Of a stretch of 64,000 nucleotides of DNA, positions 30,701 through 39,700 are shown piece after piece. Positions within the stretch are counted from its first letter, which is position 1, and every line of letters begins with the position of its first letter. A model generated the notes under the pieces. The model was not told where the DNA came from, made no database searches, and saw only the letters and a list, made by a program, of their open reading frames with translations. Location of the stretch: contig JAYKKM010000439.1 in NCBI GenBank assembly GCA_035772405.1, forward strand, positions 10,519,501-10,583,500, read 5' to 3'. A program made the position numbers and the translations under genes. This stretch comes from Chrysogorgia sp. JL179-B06 (lineage: Eukaryota; Cnidaria; Anthozoa; Scleralcyonacea; Chrysogorgiidae).

Positions 30701-33700
30701 TCACTTGATCCACCCCAACTTGTTTCACTGATTGACAGTAAAAATAACAAATGACTTTCCTGCTTTTGTCAAGATTTTTCTGGTTGTACCATCATGTATG
30801 AAATTTAAATTGTGAATGAATTTTAAAATTGAAATGGAAAGTGAATTGGAAAGTGGGAGATGATTTCAGGGTGAATGTTGGGATACATCAGGGCTCCGTG
30901 CTGACTCTTTACAATGGTTTTGTAAACTATTTCACATGAGTTCAGATCTGGTCTTCCTAATTGGGAGTTACTTTATGCTGATCATCTATTGCGGAAAGTA
31001 TGGAAGATCTTGTTGACAAGTTAAAATATTGGAAGGATAAAATGAAAATGAAAGGTTTGAGAGTGAACATACACAAGACAAATATATAGTAATGATAAGT
31101 GGTATAGGAGAAGGACCAGTAGTGAAATCTGTGGCCACGTGGTGTGTCCAAGAAGGGAGTTGGTGTGAATTCAATTGTGCACTAAGTGAAGCTGTTGGAT
31201 CCACAAAAAATGTAGTGGTGGTAGTGGCAGATTGGCAGGAATTGTGAATGTGTTAGTTGAAGGTGGAGACCAACACTGCCTGACAGTTTAGAGAATGTTA
31301 GTATTGGTGCAGACTCGTTTAAGTGTGTGAACAAGTTTTGCTATCTTGGCGCTACAGTATGATATAAAGTGCAGGTGGTGGTGCAGAGAACAGCTCGATT
31401 TGTAGAGTTGTAGAGTTAATAGTGCTTGAAAGAAGATTAGAGAGTCGCTTCCAATGTTTACCTCCAGAGGAATATCACTGAAATTGAAATGAATGTTGTA
31501 CACTGCATGTGTTAGAAGTGCAATGATATGCAGTAGTGAAACATGCGCAGTCAAGGAAGATGAATTTAGAAGACTTGAACGCTGATTTAAGGATGATTAG
31601 ATGGATGTGCAATGCAACATTGAGAGACAGGAAGATGTCAGAAGAGCTAAAGAGGTCGTTTGGGAATGGTTAACATCAGGGATGTTATATATAGACGTGC
31701 AGGGGATGGATAAAAATAATGCATAAAAATAATGGGTGCGGAAGATCATTGATTTAAACGAAGAAGGGGGACATCAACTGAGACCTAGGAAGACATGGGA
31801 GCAGGTTGTGAAGAGAGATTTAGGGAAGAAAGGTTTGTGTAAGGAACTGGCAGTCTGGTATAATATTATGCTGCATGGAAAGTTAATTGCTATTTTGTAC
31901 TGTAAGTCCCGGCTAACCCATGGAAGCATAGAAAATGGCCGTTAAAACTCAATAATAATGGTACAATATAAATAATTTTGTGAAACATAAAGTGAATTAA
32001 ACGTAAAGTTACGGTTGACTTTACGTTTCATTCTTTAGAGAAACGTTACAACCTTTTATATACACGTCAGTTCACCAACCTTTTCATTCGTATTTTATTA
32101 CACGTATTTTAAACCAGTCCTGCTTTCTCAGACCAGATTTTTCCCAAAATTGATACTTGATGCACTGTCCATTTTAATTCATATGTTATATTCAACAATT
32201 ATTCACCGAAGTGGAGGTGAATAGTGGTGGATATTTATATAATATCCACAATATATAATATCCACACTATTCACCGACACTGAGGTGAATAATTGTTTTA
32301 GTATAAATACACAGGTGATCTTTTTGGAATAGCATTTTCTTTAAAATTGGTTATTAATTTCCTCATCTGTCACACTGACAAAGCGGCTGGCAGCCATTTT
32401 GCCTAAACGCTGTAGGTGATCACCTGTGTATTTATACTAAATATATATATTTTCTTTAAACACGTCTGAAAAGTGTTATTTTGCTTATGAAAAGGTATTG
32501 GAAGGTTACAGGCATGAGATGGCTGAACAGGCATGACAAATCAAATGATGGACCGACAAAGGAGAAAATATGACTGAAATGTAATTTTGTATTGTCTTTA
32601 GATCGCTACAGGAAATCTTTTATGTATATTATCAAGACATTTCCAAGCAGTTACATGTCTTAAGTTCACAGATGATAGCTCGCATCTTCTTTCAGGAGCA
32701 GATGATAACTTGATATTAGTATGGCCGTTATTAAGGTAACACAAAGACATGATTTTGAAAAAGCATATATTATATGAATAGTTTATTGCTTAGTTTTTCC
32801 TGTGGTGAAAGCCTGAGTTAATGGGCGATTGCTGCACGTTCCACTTCGCGCTTAGCTACTGCAAACAGAATGGCACGAACAAAAAGTCCACGGCACGAAC
32901 AACAAGTTCACCCACGAACAACAAGTGCCACGGCACGAACAAAACGTTCACGGCACGAACAACAAGTTCACGGCACAAAAGCAAAATTCGATCGCTGCAG
33001 AGGACTGGGAACTAAACCCGACGAGTGGGAAATCCGGAAGAGGTTAGATGGGTTGACTCTGTGGGACCTTTAACGAAGATGGCGCCTAGTACGTCACTGT
33101 CAGCTTAGTGTCAGCTTCTGAAGCCAACAGTGCAACCCACTACGCTACCCTAATCCTAACCTCGGGCGCGAGGGAGGGTGGGCACGCGATTTATCCCGGT
33201 CAGCGGCCAGCAATCGTCTTCTTGACGATCCTTTTAGTAATAGGATTTTTATTTGGCTTTGCTGTATCACGAGGGGTTACGGTTAAAAAAAACCATTGGG
33301 CGGGGGGGTAGTGTTAAGGTTGCACTGTTGGCTTCCGAAGACAACACTAAGCCGACAGTGACGTACTGGGTATCTCTTCCGGCTCTCCCACTCGTCGGCC
33401 ATGTTTTAGTTCCCAGTCCTCTGCAGCGATGGAATTTTGCTCTTGTGTCGTGACTTGTTGTTCGTGCCGTGGACTTTTTGTTCGTGCCGTAAACTTTTTG
33501 TTCGTGCCGTAAAGTTTTTGTTCGTGCCGTGAACTTTTTGTTCGTGCCGTGAACTGGATATAATATGAAAAGAACTGGATATAATATGAAAAGGAGAAAT
33601 AAGAGAACTTCAATGTGTCGAAAAATACTTAAGTAAGAGTATAAGAGTAGTTATGGATATTAATGGACGACGTTTATAATGATGTGTGCTTCTTCACGTC

Positions 33701-36700
33701 GGAAACGTCGTCCATAATATATACGTAAGTTCTCCTATTTCTCCTTTTCATATTATATCCAGTTCTTTTAGAACTTAGCAGCTTTCATATTTATTATCCC
33801 CTCTCGAAGTGACCGAGCGAAGCGAGGGTGATAATCTCGCCGCGGCAGGGATCCATTTATTATTAAAGATATATATATATATATACTATAGACGATGTAG
33901 TAAAAACCGTTGGAAGAGTGCTCAATGGAAATCCAGAGCATATTATAGTAAAAATTCAAAGACTCAACAGTTGTGACTAGACATTTTATTACTAGTTAGT
34001 TTCGTGCCACACACAAATGGTGTAGTACTCTTCAGATAAAATGGTCTAATGGTCTAAATGGTCTAATGGTCTATTTTATCTGAAGAGTACTACACCATTT
34101 GTGTGTGGCACGAAACTAACTAGTAATAAAATGTCTAGTCACAACTGTTGAGTCTTTGAATTTTTACTATACATGTATATATATATATATATGTTATACC
34201 TCAACTATAAATTGTCCAATCAAAGAGCTAGATTTGTACCACGTGACCAGTCAATTTAAACTCGAATTCCCCGCTTTAACCTCGAATTCCCCGCTGATGA
34301 CGTATTCAGCGGGGAATTCGAGTTCGAATTACCCGCTGATGACGTATTCAGCGGGGAATTCGAGTTCGAATACCCCGCTCGTACCCAGTACTCGCGCGTA
34401 AACCAAGACGAGCCTGTAAACAATGGAGGAACAACAAGACGTTTCAAGACGTTTCTAGACGTTTCTAGACATTTCAAGACAGCATTCAAGATTGTTTCGG
34501 TATAATATATCATTTATAGACCCTCTGCTCGGGGAATTCGACGAAATATTACCCCTCGGGATGATATATCATCCCTCGGGGTAATATTTCGTCGAATTCC
34601 CCTCGCTCCGAGACTCGCCAATATGTATTTAGCCTCGCCAATTCCAAATCTGTTTTCACACTTGAAAACGGTTAAATATTGATCGAGATAATGTTCAGGG
34701 GTAGTGGTAAAAAAGGCGAGCAAGGGGATTATTGAGGATTCGTATTTCTAGTATAGATATAGACATAACATGCATCTGCACGAGTCCATGTGTAGCGAAA
34801 TGATTTGAGCATCCTATAGGCGAGTAGAAGATGGTTTCGGGTATGAATCTTGACATGATATTGACATGATATGTACTATAGATGTCTTATTATTTTTTCA
34901 AGGGTCCTGACATTCTCTAGTACTTATCAAGTACAGAGCGTATCACCTCTCCATACATGGTCTAACCACTCTCTACCAATTACATCGATACATGTTGGTT
35001 ATGGAGGGAAATTTTGTAGAGTGGCCACCTCATCATTGGATCATACTTGTAAGGTAATGGCCGCGTTTTAAGTAATGTTTAATTTTTGCAGCTTGATGCT
35101 TGTAAAGTTGTAAAGGTTTTGCTGTGCAAGCTGTGTTAAGTTGTCAATACTCACAAAAACTCTGAGATCCTGACAGGACTCGAACCCGCAACCTTCTGAA
35201 TGCTAGACAGACGCTCTAACCATTGAGCCACTGGAACTCAGATGGCAGAGCAAGGTTAAATACGGTATTTAAACCTGGGACGAGTCTTGCCGTTATCACA
35301 AATACTTGTTGGACTACAAGTCGTGTTGTGACAGTCAATTTCCAGTCAAATGTTGTTAGTCGTGTTGTGAGAGTCAATTTCCAGTCAAATGTTGTTAGTC
35401 TTGTTGTGAGAGTCAATTTCCAGTCAAATGTTGTCTAACAAGTAAGTATATTTGTGATAACGGGAAGGCTCGTCCCAGGTTTTAATACCGTATTTAACCT
35501 TGCTCTGACATCTGAGTTCTAGTTGCTCAATGGTTAGAGCGTCTGTCTAGCATTCAGAAGCTTGCGGGTTCGAGTCCTGTCTGGAGCTCAGAGTTTTTCT
35601 GAGTATTGACAACTTAACACAGCTTGCACAGCAAAATCTTTACAACTTAATGTTTAATTTATCAGGTTTAAAACAGGAGGTGATAGCCGAGTTTTTATAG
35701 ATTCAATAAAACATCTGCTGCCAGTTTATTAGACTACTTAAAAGACAAACCATTTTCAGTACGTTCATTGACGTAATAATTTTGAAAATCAACGTTGTCT
35801 AAGCCGTAAAAACCAGCGAGAAATTCATCGACAACAGCATGCGTGTCTTTATCTCGTATAAAGACACTCGTTAAACATGGATTTCGTTTGTTTTTTCTTC
35901 ATGAATCAGTCTCGTAATGTACGTTGAAACACTGTTATTAATTGCGAGTCGATTGAAATAGTTGCCGGCGATACCCGGCAGTTTTAGAACCTTGCCGGCG
36001 ATTTCTAATTTCAAAATATAACTCAACTTTGGGTTATCTGCGAAATTGCTCTTGCCAAGATCAAAATTATTCCGTTTCTGAATGGTAATATGATAATTTG
36101 TTTTGATTTCTCTGTATATGTCATCATAACTTTGTCCTGTGATCTTCCTTTGCACAAATGCAGTGATCAAGCTGCAGTTCAGTGCCGAAAAGTAACGATC
36201 CGAATCGCTGTCCAGTTTTCTTATCCTGCCATCTTTGTTATTGTCGCCATCTTTGTTTTTAAGTTGTAGTGGTGCCCGCGTTTCGCTTTATACAGCGGCT
36301 TCATTACAACGCGCATGAGCGAGCACGAGACCACAGTACCGTGGAAATGGCAAACAGCCGGCAAAAATTTTGGCCAACAAAAAACAGCCTACAAAATTAG
36401 GCATATTTTCTGAACGTAATTTCGAACAGTTATGCTGGTGCATGTTATGTAGTGGATTTACCTGAGAGAATATTGAGACATTTGCTCGCGAATGCTCCTT
36501 TTAACTCACATGATTGTATAACATGTACTAGGAAAATAAATCGGGCAAATCAATCGCGTAGTGTGTAAACGTAGCCATTAATCATAATATTTTATCCCAA
36601 AATAGAGTATATATTGAACCAGACAGGTGCCCTGTGGCGTACGTACGAACGAACGAACGAACGAACGAACGAACGAACGAACGAACGAACGAACGAACGA

Positions 36701-39700
36701 ACGAACGAACGAACGAACGAACGAACGAACGAACGAACGAACGCACGCACGAACGAACGAACGAACGAACGAACGAACGAACGAACGAACGAACGAGCAC
36801 GGAATATAAAGCGTTGCTAAAGGCACCGCAATTAGGCGATTAAAAAAGGAAATAGTCAATCTTATTGGGAATGTTTTCATATTTTAGCTGTGGGATCTTA
36901 CTTCAGGACATCTTTTACGTTCTTTTGTTTTTAATGTCGCTATTCTGGCTGTTGCCATGGATCCTGCGGAATACAGGTTATTTGCAGGTGGATTTGATGG
37001 GAAAATATTTATGATAAATCTCTTCTCTAAGGTAAGTTCTCTGTTTCAATGTGTATATCTCGTAATTTGTTTTATCAGCACTGTCTGAAATGATTGCACC
37101 TACACCTATAAGGCCAAATCGGGTATGCCCCATCACTGGACATAATCATGAAATAAATCAAAAGTAAAACGGCGGGCGCGCATCCAACGTATGTTCTAGA
37201 CTCTAGTGCGCCAATATATGCTAATGAGATGACTGTCCCACAATAATTCTTTACCTTCCTCAGAAACAAATAGTTTTCCTGAGAGATGCTCAGTGTCTTA
37301 GCGCAGTGGCATTATCGTAGTCTATGAGGTTCAACCGAGACGCGATTATTGCTGATTGAAAACTTATACCAATACCCCGCCAGACGACATGAAATAAGGT
37401 CGGCTGTGCAATTTTTGATGGTCCTTAACTGGACCCTATTTACATTAAAAAGAATAATGACAAAAATTAGTATTGTAAATTAGTTTTGTATCAGGCCATG
37501 TTTACACTTCTCTAGTATGCGTATCATACAAGTGTCATATGCATAGGAGGTCATGTAACTTTGAGTTTGATTGCAACCCACTAATCTCGTATAATATCGT
37601 ACAACCCGCTAATCTCGTAAACTCATTGACTTCCCATTGCTTTGTTCACTCGTACTAAAGTGTAAGTGTAAGTTTTTAGAGTTTATCCTCTCACTCTCTT
37701 ACTAGGAATGTGCAAAAGAAACCGTAGAAGGAGATTCAGAAAAGCAAAGTTTCATAGGCCACAGGTAAACAATGAACCCCAGCGCAACTCATTTCACCAG
37801 AGCGAACAGTAGTAAAATTTATAACTTTTTTTGTAGAACAGAACGTTTTAAATGTAGTCCTTTAGTTTATTCAATTAATAGATACAATGAAAGTATTGAT
37901 TCGTAATTTTGGAAAAAATTTTAGTATAACTTTTTTTAGAATTAGTGTTTTTAGACCTTATTTATATTATTTATAAACATGTAAACACATAATAATTTAG
38001 CTGTAATTTTTGCTATTGAAATGTGACTAATAAACCATTACCACCACTACAAGTACTGAAGGGATTAGCCTTGGCAGAAATAAATAAAGGTGTTTAATGA
38101 TAGATATAGTTTTATTGAAAACATACACCGTATGAAAACGTACATGGTATGAGATATACGGTATGAGATACGCGGTATGAGATACACGGTATGAGGTACA
38201 CGGTATGAGATAAACGTACACGGTATGAGAAAATATATATATATATATATACGACACAAGTCGCGAATATTAAGGAACAGCCAAGAACCCAATTTTTTGT
38301 GCTGATGGGACAAGACGCACCTGAGACCCAACTCGGACTTATCATTCTTACATATGTTTACTTTGTTTTAAAATGAAACCAGAATATTTATGGGGACCCG
38401 AGATATCGCAGCTACCCGGCCGCGGTAATCCTGTCAAATGGGATGTGAAATAGCCAAGTGAACGAATTATATATAGTGGGCTGCATAGGTCATGTTAAAA
38501 TACGCATAAAAAATGTTGGCGTACTACGAAAACAGAAAGTAAGAGGTTTTAAGCGAAAGCCCTTATGTCATCACGCATAATGTAGAGTACATTTTTCTTT
38601 GTGTTTCAGTAAACAAATCACAAGTCTTTCATTGTCAATGGATGGTTCACTTTTGTTGTCAGGATCTAAAGATTGTACTGCAAGAGTTTGGGATGTCCCC
38701 AGTTGGCAGTGTTTGCGAGTGTTACAACACAAAGGTAAAATAGCAGTTCCATTTTAGTGATAGTTACAACGCACTTCATCTTTACTCTACAGTTTTTTAA
38801 AACAGTAGTCACAAGTTATATAGTTACAGTGCCTATTATCATGATGTAATTTGGTCAAGAACTCTGAATACAGTCAACGTCATAAGACGGGCACTACGAC
38901 CTGTCTTAGAGAGGAAACGATCTCAGTTGCGGTCCGTCTTAGAGAGTTGTCTGAGGTGTCGAAAACCATGCTGTGAAGGCTGGAGTAATCTGTGAGAAAG
39001 GAATAGGCTTGACGATGAACTTCCTTTTCTAGGATTTTGGCGACAATAGGAAGAATAGAAATGGGTCTATAATTTCCAATATTGCTTCTTTCACCAGATT
39101 TGAATAAAGGAACGCGTTTTGCAGTTTTCCATTCATTAGGAAATGTACCAGTAGAACGCGATAAATTATAAATATATGTTAAGGATGGTGCTATAGTGTC
39201 AGCTACAGCTTTCAATAGACGACACCGGATGTTATCAACTCCTGCTGCCTTATTGAGCTTAAGTTGTTTAAGCTGGTTCACTATTGACGTTATTTGGATT
39301 TTTTAAACACAAAGGATGGGCCTGTTTGAGAATTAGTTATCAATCTATCAGTAGAAAAATATTGATTAAAATGTTCAACAATGGTGATAGGCGACGAAAC
39401 CGATTGTCCATTAATTTGCATAGAACTGGACGGTGATTCATTCCTTTTTGGGATTAGTTTCTTAATGATTTTCCAGATACCGATTGGGTTTGATTTGTTT
39501 TCCTTTCTCAGATTTAAAGTAGTTTTCCTTAGCGTGATAGATTTGCTTATTTATTTTGTTCCTTGCTACTCTATAGACCTGCCAATCCTGTATGCAGCTT
39601 TCATTTCAAGGCCTTCTTATCTATAATCTCTGTTGCGCATCATTTCTTTAAGATTGTCACTTAGCCAAGGGCACGAATTTCCTCGAAGCTTTCGCGTTAC

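Larger units (their letters stand above)
35104..35651. mobile_element. Foldback element with tRNA-Ala-like SINE arms
   Basis: Two ~208-bp arms (35,104-35,312 and 35,443-35,651) are inverted copies of a tRNA-derived SINE plus flanking sequence (ACGGTATTTAA, GACGAGxCTTGCCGTTATCAC). The centre holds three tandem ~39-bp units (GTCGTGTTGTGAGAGTCAAT and so on, 35,323-35,437). Lies in WDR18 intron 4. Confidence 0.85.
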